DNA of 64,000 bases from positions 1 to 64,000 of the forward strand of contig JAGPNK010000003.1 of assembly GCA_020746835.1 (NCBI GenBank), in the 5' to 3' direction. A program made the position numbers and the translations under genes. Origin of the DNA: Stachybotrys elegans. Its lineage: Eukaryota > Ascomycota > Sordariomycetes > Hypocreales > Stachybotryaceae. Numbering within the stretch: position 1 is the first letter of the stretch; each line of letters begins with the position of its first letter. Positions 11,901-24,417 of this stretch are shown here, one piece after another. The notes beneath the pieces were generated by a model. The model was given only the letters and a program-made list of their open reading frames with translations. It had not been told where the DNA came from and ran no database searches.

Positions 11901-13038
11901 GTTGATGTGCAGATCACCGACTTGAGAAGTGGCGTTGTTGCGCTCTGGGATTACATGAGAGCATTTGCATATGCCTGCAGAGAGGTTCGCAACATGGGGC
12001 GGCAGACGCAAGCCGTATTCTCCATGTCCTGGGGTAGGTCACGAACCTTGCGTCAAGTTTCCACTGTACACAGCTAACGGCACTGTGCTTTCAAGGTTTC
12101 AACTTCCGGGATTTAAATTGGAGAGAAGCGAGGGGAGACAAGCCAACGGTACCACTTGGTCCCCGGCGTTATGATCCGTTCCCCCGGATCTTCAGTCAGT
12201 ATACATGGCCCCTGGGTGTGGTAACAGTTTCGGCAGCTAGCAATAATGGAAACGACGACATGGGCACACAATGTCCTACCGCTGCTGGAGGTCGGGATAC
12301 TGGACTCATCGTCGTCGGCAACGCAAACATGGAGGGAAGAAACGCGGGTTCAAGCGAGCGGGACAGCTCAGGCAACGGAATACTGACCCTATACGCCATG
12401 GGCCATGACGTGTGCGGTGCTGAGCCATACTATAGTGAAGGGTGCTTGGTTAAGTCAGGCGCATCACCGGCAACAGCCCAAGTAGCCGGTCTGGCTGCAT
12501 ACTACCTCGCTGATCCGCAAGCTCGAACAGACATCTTTGGGTCACCAGACCCTGGCGAGAACAGTTGGCCTCAAGTGTCGCTCATGATGAAGCGGTATTT
12601 GGAGAACATAGGGACAAGGGCCAAAGGTACTGCTTGGGCTCGCGGCATCCCACGGGCTGCGTTGGATGAGCAGCTTGCATGCCAAGTCGCCGCACCCGAT
12701 CAGATCACTCCTCTCACCGACTCTCATCCTGATAGTGGAACTCTGATTCAGTATGATGATGATGAGAAATGGAGTGAGTACAGTGTTCTCTATGACCAAC
12801 TCGCTGACGGCCCGGAACTCAACCTCATGCGGGTCCGCGAGTCGGTATCCGTGGGCAATACGCGCGACGCAGCTTTCCAGGCCACGCTAGGCAATGTAAG
12901 TGGCGTTCTGCTCTCGTTCTTCTTTTTCTTTTTCTTTTTTTTGTTTCTCATTCCATGGACCTAACATTAAACCAGGGGCGGCGACAGTGTGTGAGGCTTG
13001 AGCTCGCAGTAGAGGAAGGACAAACGGGAGGATCATAA
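8947..13038 (+). CDS. WSC-domain protein fused to subtilisin-like protease (S8)
   Basis: Eleven exons (8947-9236, 9291-9611, 9688-10376, 10436-10512, 10568-10604, 10658-10788, 10862-10922, 10980-11641, 11757-12033, 12096-12895, 12976-13038) sum to 3408 nt, or 1135 aa. In order: signal peptide (residues 1-22), WSC domain 1 (about 153-240), WSC domain 2 (about 261-355, ending CAGNTAQFCGNGNRIRVYED), a charged helical region, a hydrophobic segment near 515-542, a Thr-rich linker, a propeptide-like region, then a peptidase S8 domain. The catalytic set is readable: Asp in IYIFDTGIW, His in GQGNHGTAMAS, Asn in SAASNNG and Ser in KSGASPATAQVAG (GAS instead of the usual GTS). WSC domains bind wall carbohydrate; S8 enzymes are endoproteases. 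If the hydrophobic segment spans a membrane, the protease would face the cytosol, which is odd. Two adjacent genes remain possible, but splicing through the junction is in frame. Confidence 0.75.
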
Positions 13039-13522
13039 AATAGCTAGAGAGGTAACAAACCCATACATATTTCGCATTGTCCACTTGGAAATAAAAATGT
13101 ATCGTAGATCTCAGTGCCTGTCTTGTCAAATCGGGGTCCATCAATCGCGCTATTACGAACTTTCCAAGTCATCATGAGTGAAAATTTCTCAGATAAGTGG
13201 CTTAAGGTTAGAGGATGGTCGATTAGTGGAGAGGAGAGGAAGAATAGTACCTTTTGGTCCCAGCACGGGGGGATCGAGAGCATATCTGGAGCACTGCAGT
13301 CATTATAATAATAGTAAGATCGGGAGTAGTGCACATGTGGCCTCCATACCCCGATGTCCAGTGCGATAAGGTAAAATAAAAATTGTTATGATACTTCGGA
13401 GGCTCCTTAGATTCACGTAATATTATAACAAGCACAAAGCGGCAATGTCACAAACTTTCTCTACCTAGTGCCGTAATAACGTCACCCTGCTATCAGAGGA
13501 ACGGGAATTCTCATGTGCTAAG
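13039..13522. other. Intergenic region between convergent genes
   Basis: About 480 bp between the 3' end of the WSC-subtilase gene and the 3' end of the PKS remnant. It contains A/T-rich stretches suitable for two terminators and no coding signal. Confidence 0.5.
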
Positions 13523-16500
13523 CTAGTGCGCTAGAAGCTTGAACTCGCTTCTTTCTACAACAAGTTGACCAAAAGACACAATCGTGGTGCCACTCATTAT
13601 CTCAAAGACAGCAACGTTGGCCTTGAACTCCCTTCCAACCCAGTTTCGGAGCTCAACTGCCATCAAGGAGTCAACTCCGCAAGCAGACAGGGCTTTGCTT
13701 GGCTCAACCTCCTCCGTTGACGTGCCGAGCGCACGCGCCAGTCTCTGGATGATTGCTTGAACAACGACTTCGACCTTGTCTTGTTGTGTCGATGCCTTTT
13801 TGAGGGCGATACCGGGAGTTTCCACATCGGATCGTTCTTCTTCATCCCTATGGAGACTGGTCATGGTGGTTCTTTGCGCAAAGCCAGCAAGCAAAGCACG
13901 ATGCATCATAGGAGGCACGGGCTCCCCTATGCTAAGCAAATCATCTGGTGTTTGCCCCTATCAGAATCTGGGGCGTGTGTTCCTTTAAATACAGCGTCGA
14001 GCGAGGCTTGCAGACTTGGTCCACCAGAGCGATGAGCTCTCTGGCAGTGATGGCACCCATGTTTCCAGTGTTCTCTCGCTTGCGCTGATATTCCTTTGTC
14101 TCGGCAATTATGCCTATGTCCGACATCCATCCGATGTCCAGGGATACCGCATTTTCGCCGTGGTAAGCTCTTGTACGAGCAACGGCATCCTGAAACGTCC
14201 ATCCCGCTGCATAGTTTGACTGAGACAATGAGCCATAGATACCCGCCAGCGAGGAAAAGAGGACAAAGAAATCCAGCGAACCAGCGGGAAGGGTTTGATG
14301 TAAGTTCCAGGTAGTATCGACCTTGGAACGAAGCGTGAGCAGCCACTGCTCGTAGGTAATATTTTTGAATATGGCATCCTGCAGGACCATTGCTGAATTG
14401 ATGCATCCCCTCACTGGTGGCATACCAGTGTTTGAAAGGATCTCGTGCAACGCCTCACTTGACGAGACATCACAGGCTGGAGCAAGTATATTGACACCCT
14501 GGTCGCGGAGGTTTTGAACAAATCTTTGCCCCTTGACAGTGGACTTGCTTAGACCTGACCTGGACAAGACGATGATGTGGCGAGCACCTCTTGCCACCAT
14601 CCATTGCAGAACAGCCCGGCCAAGGCCTCCCAGCCCGCCCACTATCAAGTAAGAGGCATCTTCAGACAGTTTCCAAGCATCGCGACTTTGGATGAATTTC
14701 TGAAGAACTCGTTAGCATCCCAGATCCTGAGAAACAAAACAAAGGAACAACAATCTCACAGGTACGATATCGTCAGATGATGCAGTGAGGATAATTCTAC
14801 CAATATGATCGCCTCCTTGCATCAAGCGGAAGGCCCTCTCGACTTGCGACAGTGGGAACGACGCGGCTGTCTCGGGATACTGAATAAGGCCAGCGGCAAA
14901 AAGATCGATGGTCGTTTTCAACAAGTGACGGAATGGGACTGACTGGGTTGGCAATCATATAGTGATGCAGGTCCAAGGCAAAGTAGCTAACATTTTTCTC
15001 AAACTGGGCCATCGGAAGGGACCCATTTGAGAGTATGTCGGCCTTGCTGATGTCAATATATCGACCAAAAGGGGCAACACAGTCCCATGATGCACGAAGC
15101 CTTTCACCCGACAACGAACTGTAGACAACGTCGACTCCGCGACCGTTGGTCATTCGCATGACAGCTTTCTTGAAACTTGTGTCGTGGCTGTGAAAGATAT
15201 GGTCGGCAGGGATACCCATTCTAGCCACGAGGAAACTTTTCTTGTCTTCGTGACCTACGGTAGCGAAGATTCTTGCACCGATCATCTTCGCCACAGAAAT
15301 AGCCACCTGCCCAGTGGCACCTGCGGCGGAGTGGATTAGAACCGACTCGCCTCTTTGTAGCCGTCCCATTGTGATGAGGCCATGGTAGGCAGTGACGCCA
15401 GGAACTATGCCAGACGCTATAGTTCCGAATGAAAGGTCATGTGGCATCTTGATGACGTTTCGGATCGATCCTCGTGGGTAGCTGCGCAAGGTGCGATTCC
15501 AAGACACGCAGACTCTATCTCCAGGCTGCAATTCAACCGTGTCCAGAGCAGAGCCGTAATGGAGAGCACGCATTGAAGATGATCCGAGGCGGCTAACTGT
15601 ACCGGCGCAAGCCAGCCCCATCACATCATACTCCATCCGCCCCAACGCCATCAAAAGTCCCCTGAAGTCGAGGGGCCAGGCTTTGCCTTCAATCTCAACC
15701 TCGTCGGATTTGAGTGGAACCTCTTGGTTGCACTCCAAATCCTCCACGAACTGGAGAGTGTCAAGCGCTCCGGGAGTACCCACGTCAAGTACGAGCGCCG
15801 GTCCTTGTCCCCAGGGTTCTTTCTTCAAGGTCGGTGTCAGACTCTCGTGAAGCTTTTGGGTTTCTGTCATTTTCCCAACCAGCCTGCCTGTGCACAATAG
15901 ACCATCGTTGATACTGTATTCCACGTCTGGCGGGGTATGTGTATTGCCCGACTTGGAGGAAGTGAAGGACTGATGAATCACAGTGACAATGTGGCCCGCA
16001 AGGGCTTCCAGTTCCGACTCTGTCCCCGTCTCAGAGTTCGCCAGGAGTGAAACAATTTGCTTCTCAGCGGCCTCGGAACGAATACTTCTCAGAAAACCTT
16101 CCATGATGCTATAGAAGGGGGCATCCCGTTCCTGGTCCTTTACCGATGAGACCCATAATAGCCTCTCCGTCGTTTGGATGGTCCTTTGTAATATTCTGAA
16201 ACCGTTGCTGGACAGGTTGGCCAAGACAAGATTTTCTACCTCAAGCAGAGAGACCAGACATGATTCAGCCCCGAGCTCTGCCTGTACTGAATTCTCCAAA
16301 CTCGAATCGGACCACAGGATCAAATTCGTTGGTGAACCATAGCGTTGTTGTAAGATCCTTGCAAGGGACACCTGGGATTTTGAAGTTGGATCGATAAGAA
16401 ATACTGGTCTAAGGGCAGAGTTGATGCTGGGACTTCCGATGACGGGGGACAGAGTGGAGGGCTCGACTGCTTTTGATATGATGATGCTTGACATGTGACA

Positions 16501-19500
16501 CACATCACTTTGGTAGTCCCTCAGAACCACATGGTTTCCAGAGAAGCCCGCCGCACGAAGTAGAGTGTCCCACTGTCCTTCAGTGATGAGCGGGCTTCCA
16601 GCTCTCCACTTCTCTGAGCTCAGCCACCACCCTGGAAGAACGCCAAAGCCGACGTTGCCGATTGAGACTTCTGAATTCACGACCTCGAACATCAACAAAT
16701 AACCGCCAGTCTTAATGACCTTGCGGAGATTATTGAGAGTCTTGGCCAAGTCAGAAGTTGCGTGAAGGACGCTGCCCGCCAGCACAAGATCATATGTGGC
16801 CGAGGTGAATCCTTGGGCTTCAGGCTCATGCTCCAAATCCAACTTTTTGAATGCCATCCGATCATTGAAGAAAGAAAATCGCTCGGCGGCCTTGTCAAAA
16901 AACCCAGGAGATAGATCGGTGTAGGTATATTCGGAAACGGCAGTAATCCCATCCGTTTTTTCAATGTCCACGAATGCTGGCAGAGACTGCTGTGTTAGGC
17001 CTCCAGTTCCAGCCCCAACTTCAAGGACCGTCATTCCTGGATTTTCGTGACAAGCAAGCTTCAAAAAGAGCCGGAAGCGAGCATCACAGCCGTTTTCAAA
17101 AAGCGACGTATAAAAACGTTCCGCCAGGTTTTCCTGGAATATGATCTGTAGAGGATCAACTTGTCCATGGAGGATGTCCTCGAGGTTTCGTGCAACTCGT
17201 GGAAATACCGCCCAAGCCGGGTTCTGCTGCTCGCAATCCTGTAAAAGTGCTTCCAGGTCTTCGTCACTGATCATTTCTTCCTCGCATGGCGCGCCATTTT
17301 GTCCTCTGAATCTGTTTATGTACAAATCCTCGATCGTGGTCACAAATCTCTCAAGGTACCCAGGCAGTTGCTTGGGTCGATTGGCTAACGCTTTGCGTGC
17401 TGCAAGGATCATTGCCGACTCGACCTTGGGGAAGAAGTCAATCATCAGTGTCTCGTAGTCTGATGTCGTCTGTCGGTGATCAAGCAGTTTCTGGAGTTGA
17501 CCAGAGGTTAAAAGAGACAGCTGTGGGCTTTTTCGAATGCTATGAAGCAGCTTTCGACCCCCTTAGACGATTCCCTCTTGGTCTGGTTGGCGATTGACTT
17601 GTGACACCGATGCCATGTTAACCTGGCCCATTGAAAAGAGAACGCGATCATGATTGGATAGACCGGTGACAATGCTCTTGACGGCTCCTGATCTGCTGGA
17701 TTCTTCAATCAAAGTGCTGGACAATTGTACCTGGGTAGGTGACAATTCCTCTGATCCCCAAGCTTCTGCTGATACCCAGACACCAGAGAGTTCTTGCAGG
17801 ACATAAGTGTGCTTGAATTCACTGAGCCCCTTTGACACCTGAGTCAAGGTTAGGTGGACCGCGGCGTCCATGACGGCAGCCACTTGACGACGTGACTCGG
17901 CTGGCTCTGAAGGCGAAGAAGATGCAGGATGGAGTAGCTCGATGGTTGCCACAGCCTGCTTGTTGCCATCCCATCGGATTTTATCCAACAGTCTGAATCC
18001 CCGCCCGTATTTTAACTCGGCAAAGTCCCTACATCTGTCATAGAAGGTAGAGGAATCAATGGTGTTTTGGCAATGGCTCGCCATCTTGCGTTGTGAGGTC
18101 ACCATGCTTTCCCGCTCCAGGCTGTCTTCCATCATGGCATCGATGCCAACCTGCTGTGACTTGATGAGCGCCAGCTTGAGTTTACAGCGAAACGACTCAG
18201 TGCAGCGGTTGTCTGCATAGGAAAAGATGCATATCTCAAAAGCTCCCATGCCTTCTTCGCTGTTCGAGGAGAGTGGACGGAGATGCGTCAACACTTCCAC
18301 GCCCTCCTGGACAGATTCCGGGATTAATATTGCATTCTTAAACTGAGCCTTTGGGATGTCGAAGCCGGAAATCTTGACAGCAAGATGTCCCATGGTTGCA
18401 GAGAAGTGGCGCCTGCTTGCTTCGATTGCCATCATGAGCATGGCTGTTCCCGGAAGAACAGTCAGCTTTCCCACCACATGGTCCCTTAACCAGGGGAGCT
18501 TTTCGGTGCTGAGGATGTTTCTCCATCTAGGCTCGAGTGGATTCCAGTCATTGACTGGCTTCCCAAGCAACTGGTCGCTTCCGTCGCTGGTGGTTTCATG
18601 TTGATGCCGAAACCTATATCCTCGGCTGACTCTCGATTCGTGCCAGTAGGTATTGGAATGATCGAAAGGGTACTCGGGGAGGTCAGTTAGAAGAGAGGAT
18701 GGGGCCATGGTTCGTTTGGCCGAGACCTCGGACTCTCCATTCGTCTTGGACTCTCCATTCGTCTTCTGATATCCAGTTGAGGTGCATTGATTGGCCTTAT
18801 CAACAAGGATGGGGTACCCAGCGCAGAAGAGGTTGCCGACCAGTGTCATAGTAGTTTGCATGGCCGAAGCGTTCCGGGTCAAGACAGAGTCATACTGAAG
18901 GCGCATTGGCTTTCCCTTGTGGCTGGTCCGTAATATGCTGACATGCTGAATAGTGTCGTTAATTGGCCGACGGAGAGCAGAGTGAGGGCCAACCTCGATG
19001 AGATCCGTTATTGTTACTTGACTACTCTCTCCCATGCTCATGCTCAGGCCGCCTGTCGTTAAGCCATCCCCCATCATTAACTTCTCCATGGCATCAGAGA
19101 ATCTGACAGGGGATACAAGATTGTCAACCCAATAACGCGCTTGAGTTGGGCGCTCCGCTTCGATGTTTTCAGCAGTTACCGTTGAGATCATTGCAATCGA
19201 CTCGCGCGGCTGTCGCGCGCGATTGTGCTGGAAGTCAAGGGATGCCTCCATCAGTTCCTCGTACTGAGACCCAATGGCCTGCATCTTGGGACTGTGATAC
19301 GCCAGTCCGCCAGTATTAAACTGTTGTGCAAAGATATTCTTGGAATCAAGCTCGTTTTTGAGTATGTTCATGACTGTCCTTTCGCCGGACAAGGTGCAGT
19401 TGAGAGGGCTGTTGATGCAAGCGATGTGCACACTCCCGGGTGGGATGGAATTGTGTCCCATGGTTGTTTCCATTTCCTCGAGGAAGACCTGGGCATCGGC

Positions 19501-22085
19501 CTGGCTTAGATTCACTGACATCATGGCGCCACTACGCGGTTCAGTGTTGCTGGTAAATTGAGACAGAGTATCTGCAAGTTGCCCTCTGTAAAAGGCAACC
19601 GTGCTTGCTGCCTCCAAGCTCAAGGCCCCGATGCTGTAGGCGGCTGCGATCTCTCCAGACGAGTGTCCTACCACAGCGGATGGAACAATCCCAAAGTCTT
19701 TCAAGAGTTCAACAAGGGAAATCTGTAGAGCTGTGCAGAGTGGCTGACTGAGAGAGGGCTTGTTCATGTTCAACGCATCAGACATGGCATCTGCTCAAAC
19801 TGATTAGCGCTGGACAATGTAGAATGTAGCAAGTTTTAACTGGTTGCAGAGAAATAAGATATGGCTTACCAAGTACTGTCCAGGTAGAACCAAGCTTCGC
19901 AAAGACCGTATCAATACGCTGGAGTGTCTGTCGAAAAACGGGATATGCCAGTAACTCCATGCCCATGCCAGCATGCTGTGCGCCCTGGCCTGTGAAAACA
20001 AATGCAATCTTTCCAGGTGTGAGGGATGCCCTGGTGGGTTTCTTAGAAATGAACGGCTGGCTTTCTGTAGGCTCGCCAAGTAATGCAAACGTTCGCCACG
20101 GCATACGACTTCGACGCTGGGCTAAAGTGTAGGCCAGGTTACCACCGGCCTCATTGCGCTGAAAACGCCCATGGGTCCAATATATGCGATACGACGCTAC
20201 CATATGAGAGAGAGACTTCTCATCTCTGGCACTCCAAACCAGGAGCTTCATGTCCGATGCTGATTTGTGCTCGCCTGCATGGCCATTAAGTGCAACCGGT
20301 TTGCCAGCTTCATCATCATGGCCGAGGAAGTGGCTCCCTGCACCGTTCGTTGGCCAAGAAAATCTGCCAACTTGAATAGTACTGCTCAACTGCTGATTGG
20401 AGAGATAGTTGAAGGTGTCGTCCAAGATAACGTGTGAGTTTGTACCCCCCATACCAAATGAATTCACCGAGGCTCGACGCAGACCACTGACGGGCCAAGC
20501 GATATTCTCAGTTGGGATCTACAAGTTATTAGACCTTACCTCCCCAGTATTCTTCGAAATTGGAGCACTCACCGCAATATTGAAGAACTCAGCATCAATT
20601 GCTGGATTCAGACGTTCAAAATTGGCGTTGGGGGTTATGATGCCTCTCTCAAGAATGAGGACAGCCTTGATGATTCCTGCCAGACCGCTGGCGCCTCCGA
20701 GATGACCAATATTCGACTTGATAGACCCCCTTGGATAATGAAACTATGTCAGCGCATTGAAAGATAACGGGCTACATGTGAGCCCAGTTGTAGAGGATAA
20801 TGACTTACACGAAAAGGGGCTGCTTGGAAGAGCGCGAGCCTCGAAACACCCTGCCGATAGCTTTGGCCTCGATTGGATCTCCTGTGGGTGTTCCGGTGCC
20901 TGAAGACCTCGTTAGTACGTAGAAACCCGACGGAAACACCGAATGGGACAGGGGAAATTGGGACCTCACCATGCGCTTCGAAGTATCGGGTAGACTCGAA
21001 TCCGAGTCCTGCCTTAGCATACACATCCCGAATAAGTCGCTCCTGCGACTCCGAACTGGGTTGTGAAAAGCCAGGGGTATGTCCATCTTGGTTTGTGCCG
21101 GTTGCTCGAATTACCGCGCGGATCGAGTCGTTGCTGCGGATCGCGGCATCTAATCTCTTAACGATAACTGCTACAATTCCCTCTCCTCTCCCGTAGCCAT
21201 TCGCCCGGTGATCAAAGCTATAACAAACACCATCGGGAGAAAGAAAGTTCTGGTTGCTTAGCAGTATGGACATGTATGGGCCGAGCATGATATTACAACC
21301 AATGACAAGTGCCTAGGGGAAACAGGGGTCAGCAAGCGGCGGTAGAGTGGACAAAGTTGAGTGTATTAAGTGAGGGTGTTGAGATGGCATCGCCGGATAG
21401 AGGAGACATACTGATTCACAATTCCCTGTTAAGATTGACTGACAGGCAAGGTCCAATGCCACCATGCTGCCAGAGCAAGCAGTGTCAACATGCACGCTGG
21501 GTCCGAGCAGACCATAGTGCCAGCTAATTCGATTGGCACGTAGAGACTCGGCATTTCCGGTTCCTGCCGTCGGCGGCATTGAGTCCGGATCCATCGATAA
21601 AATCTGCGAATAATCGCTGGACATGGATGCCTCAAATACTGCCATTCGAGAGCCTTGGAGATCATCCAGGGTTATGCCAGCTGGTTAGGGTTAGTTATCT
21701 CACTCTCCTGGGCTTCATTACTGCAGGCAATAGCGTACCATTTTCGAACGCACGATATGAAGTCTCAAGAAGCAGTCGATGTTGGGGATCCATCGCAGCA
21801 GCCTCCTTTGCCGTAACGGAGAAGAAGGGCGCATCGAACGCTTGCGGATCATCCTTCATGAAATGTGCCTTAGCACTTTCAAGCTGCTCTCGAATCAGTT
21901 ACGCGACGCTGAGAATGAGAATCCACCAGGAGCTTTACCGAGTTCAATTCTTTCCCAGACCCTCGGTGGAAGGCTCCAACTGAAACGCGGTTCTCGGGCC
22001 ACTTGGAGGCCAGGTTTCGTTGCCCTTGCAAGACTTTCCACAGGCTCGCGTCATCTTGAGTTGTCTCGAAGATGGCACCGGACTA
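13523..22085 (-). pseudogene. Highly reducing type I polyketide synthase, 5'-truncated and disrupted
   Basis: Exons on the reverse strand: about 22085-21939, 21883-21739, 21680-21412, 21312-20970, 20900-20809, 20730-20573, 20518-19870, 19790-14760 and 14699-13523. Domain order is KS ([23 protein letters not shown]), AT (FTGQGAQH, GHSSGE), DH (HVVGKLTVLP), MT (LEVGAGTGG), ER (LIHSAAGATGQ), KR (VGGLGGLG) and ACP (GVDSLMAVEL): a complete HR-PKS set. Lesions: the KS start with its GMxCRLPG-type motif is absent; an in-frame TAA lies at 17563-17565 between DH and MT; one extra base in a CCC run (14935-14937) breaks the frame at the ER-KR border; and one extra base in a CCCC run (13955-13958) breaks it just before the ACP. 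The catalytic residues themselves are preserved. The two frame breaks could be assembly errors. The TAA could sit in an unrecognised intron with a weak GTGTCA donor. The missing 5' end is harder to explain. Confidence 0.85.
18731..18766 (-). repeat. 18-nt tandem duplication inside the PKS
   Basis: Two adjacent 18-nt units differ at one base and encode the peptide TNGESK/TNGESE on the reverse strand, in the AT-DH linker. It keeps the frame and lies in a hydrophilic linker, so it is probably harmless. Confidence 0.85.
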
Positions 22086-22094
22086 GTGACGAAG

Positions 22095-22400
22095 GATTCG
22101 AATGAATCCAATTACCGCTTATACAGGACAAGTTCGGTGAAAGGATGGCTTGCGCAGCTTTCGGGTACCTTGTTCATGAGCATCGGGATTTGCATGGCCG
22201 GGGAAAAATACCTGAGCGATTGGGATAACAGGAATTCTGCATTGCCATCACCACACGGACCAGCCAAAGACCGAAACGTTTGGCGAGTATTTCCTTGGGC
22301 ATGGGGAATACTACACCTTGTAGTGGCTATCCTCATGTACTACTTTACGTTTGACTCTAGCACCACCATACAGCCGGCGTGGACTGAAGTGCTGGGATAG
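22095..22400 (+). pseudogene. 3' fragment of a membrane-protein gene abutting the PKS
   Basis: An open forward frame ending TAG at 22398-22400 encodes two clear hydrophobic helices (KGWLAQLSGTLFMSIGICMAG and FPWAWGILHLVVAILMYYF) with a hydrophilic loop between them. It starts without an obvious ATG exactly where the antisense PKS coding signal is lost. I read it as the C-terminal remnant of a multi-pass membrane protein left at a rearrangement breakpoint. The family is not recognised. It could be a chance frame, but the composition is strongly membrane-protein-like. Confidence 0.4.
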
Positions 22401-22932
22401 GAGGCAGGATTGCCACCACTCCGCAAGTGGGATCATAGAAACTTTAATTCGTTCGAATATTGTCTAGCGATCTTGATTCTTACTGGATGATCAAACTGGC
22501 ATGCAGGTGGTCGGGCAAGTATATCGAGTTTTGGCTCGACTACCCAGCTGGATGATGGTTTGACTGACTGTAATGGTTTCTGTGAATCCTCTATGGGAGT
22601 ATATCTTCTATATTTTTATGGCGACTCTTCTGGTTACCTTCTGCGGTTCAAGTGTCTTGGATGAAACTTATGCAAGCGATTCAATTGTACTGCAATCCTT
22701 TTCCAGTGTTAGGTATCTCGGGCACTAACTGGTAACTGTCTGCGTGGTTGTGGAGCGAGAAATGGCGATATTTATTTACAGTGTGTAAGCAGCTAAATGC
22801 GAAGAAGTTGACCAACCAGCAACTGTCCAATGCACCGTCCTTGGCGTTAAACTGGTCTCAGAAACATATTGGGCCGTCCGCTCAGGTGCTGACCCACGAC
22901 GTAAAGCCAGCTCAAGATGAGTACGTGCATTG
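22401..22932. other. Intergenic region
   Basis: About 530 bp between the membrane-protein fragment and the 3' end of the GDSL esterase. It is A/T-rich and shows no coding signal. Confidence 0.5.
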
Positions 22933-23891
22933 CTAGAAGAATTCCACCGTATTCACAAAGTTTTCAGCCACCAATCTCTGGATGGCAACGCCGGGGTGGT
23001 AGGTATCGAACCACAGACAGCTCACACCATCTGCGTTGACACAGCTTGCATCCGGTGCGCCATAACTCTCGGGGTTAGCAAGTGCGATAGTAAATGCAGG
23101 TGACGTATCGAATAGCTGGCCCTGAACATCGCTGTACGTTGATATAAACTTCTCCAGCACGTTGGCCAGTCCTTCATTGTAGCTCATGATATCCTCACGC
23201 AAACCCGCCACTTTATCGGCTGGCTCCGGCAGGATTGCAGGTACGTTGTCGAAGGCTGTAATAGTCAGAATCCTGTATGAACATAAGCAGGGAAGGTATT
23301 ACTTACGTGGAACAGTAAACAAGACGAATCGCCGAAGGCCGTGGTTGTAAAGATCGTCCAATAGCTCCAGGTATCTTTCCATTACCTGAGCTATTGGAGA
23401 CTCTATATTATCCCAGTACGGGTGGCCAATGTCATTAATACCAATCCAGACCACTGTCAGAGTATTCTCGGACGTCCAAGGTGCAGAGGCGACATATTGG
23501 CCAAAAAGCTCGACTTGGTCATCCACGCCTGAACCAGCCCAAGTATCAACAAGATCCGTATCAATGGTAGCGCCCGAGACAGCAAAGTCGTACGAAAGTA
23601 CAAGAGACGTATTGAGCTGACTGATGACTTGGCCGACCCAGTTGATCCCGCCACTGGTAGTCTGGCCTGGAAAGTTGGGGTTGCCTATTGGGTTTTGCGT
23701 GGATGGCCTTGTGCCGCCTGCAAAGGAGCCAGTTGTCGAGTATGAATCTCCACTGGTGAAGGTCAGATATTGTACTCAGCTGCCGTGAAGGGTGCATACA
23801 AAACCATGAGATATTTCGGTTCCGAACCAAGAGCCGCCAAAGAAACCCCCGTCCATACAACCGATGTAATGAACCACGTGAGGTGTGCCAT
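22933..23891 (-). CDS. Secreted GDSL/SGNH acylhydrolase (CE16-like acetylesterase)
   Basis: Three exons, 23891-23800, 23752-23307 and 23255-22933, give 286 aa with consistent phases. Signal peptide: MAHLTWFITSVVWTGVSLAA. SGNH block I is YLMVFGDSYSTTGS, with the catalytic Ser codon lying just after the first intron. Block III is WIGINDIGHP (Asn). Block V is CLWFDTYHPGVA (Asp and His). Length and blocks fit the fungal family that includes CE16 acetylesterases acting on deacetylation of hemicellulose oligomers. It lies between the PKS remnant and the regulator but carries no intracellular tailoring-enzyme feature, so a role in the cluster is not required; it may be a bystander. No disrupting lesion is visible. 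Confidence 0.88.
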
Positions 23892-24417
23892 GATTTTATG
23901 TGGTCTATCAACCACTCTTGCTGTCCAGGAGAATATCGCTGCAGAGGGAGCGATTGCGGGTGATGACAATACACTTTAAGTAGTAGGAATGGATATTATC
24001 GCTGCAGTTTTCAGTAAGCTAATATTGCTATAAACCTAACTGGTGGAATAACTTTTTTCGAGGCAGCATACAAGGCTATCGCCGCGTTTGTTGCGGATGA
24101 AAGGCTTCCGCATCATACACATTAGTATTGCCTGCAGATTTCACCATCTCTGCTGTTGTGCGGCCTGTGTGGCCTCCATCAGCTTTGCAAATCACCCAAC
24201 CCGTATTTTCAGAAGTCGGTTATACTAGCAAACATCCACGTGCGCTTGTGTATGTCGTGGATGAAGAAACAGAGCTTTCAAAACTCATCTACCTAATCAA
24301 CATTATTCCCGATGTATTCTGCATCTCCACGCCACGATGCCTTCATCACGGAAGTTTCCGACTATTTGCGGTATGTGGCTGGGAAAATTTTGACATCGCT
24401 ATTGGCTTTTTCTCAAC
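23892..24417. other. Intergenic region
   Basis: About 530 bp upstream of the GDSL esterase start, presumably its promoter. A forward open frame at 24128-24421 has no recognisable features and is judged to be chance. Confidence 0.45.

Noticed and set aside
12913..12945. T/C-rich run as a regulatory element
   Set aside because: It lies inside the last intron of the WSC-subtilase gene and fits a polypyrimidine tract.
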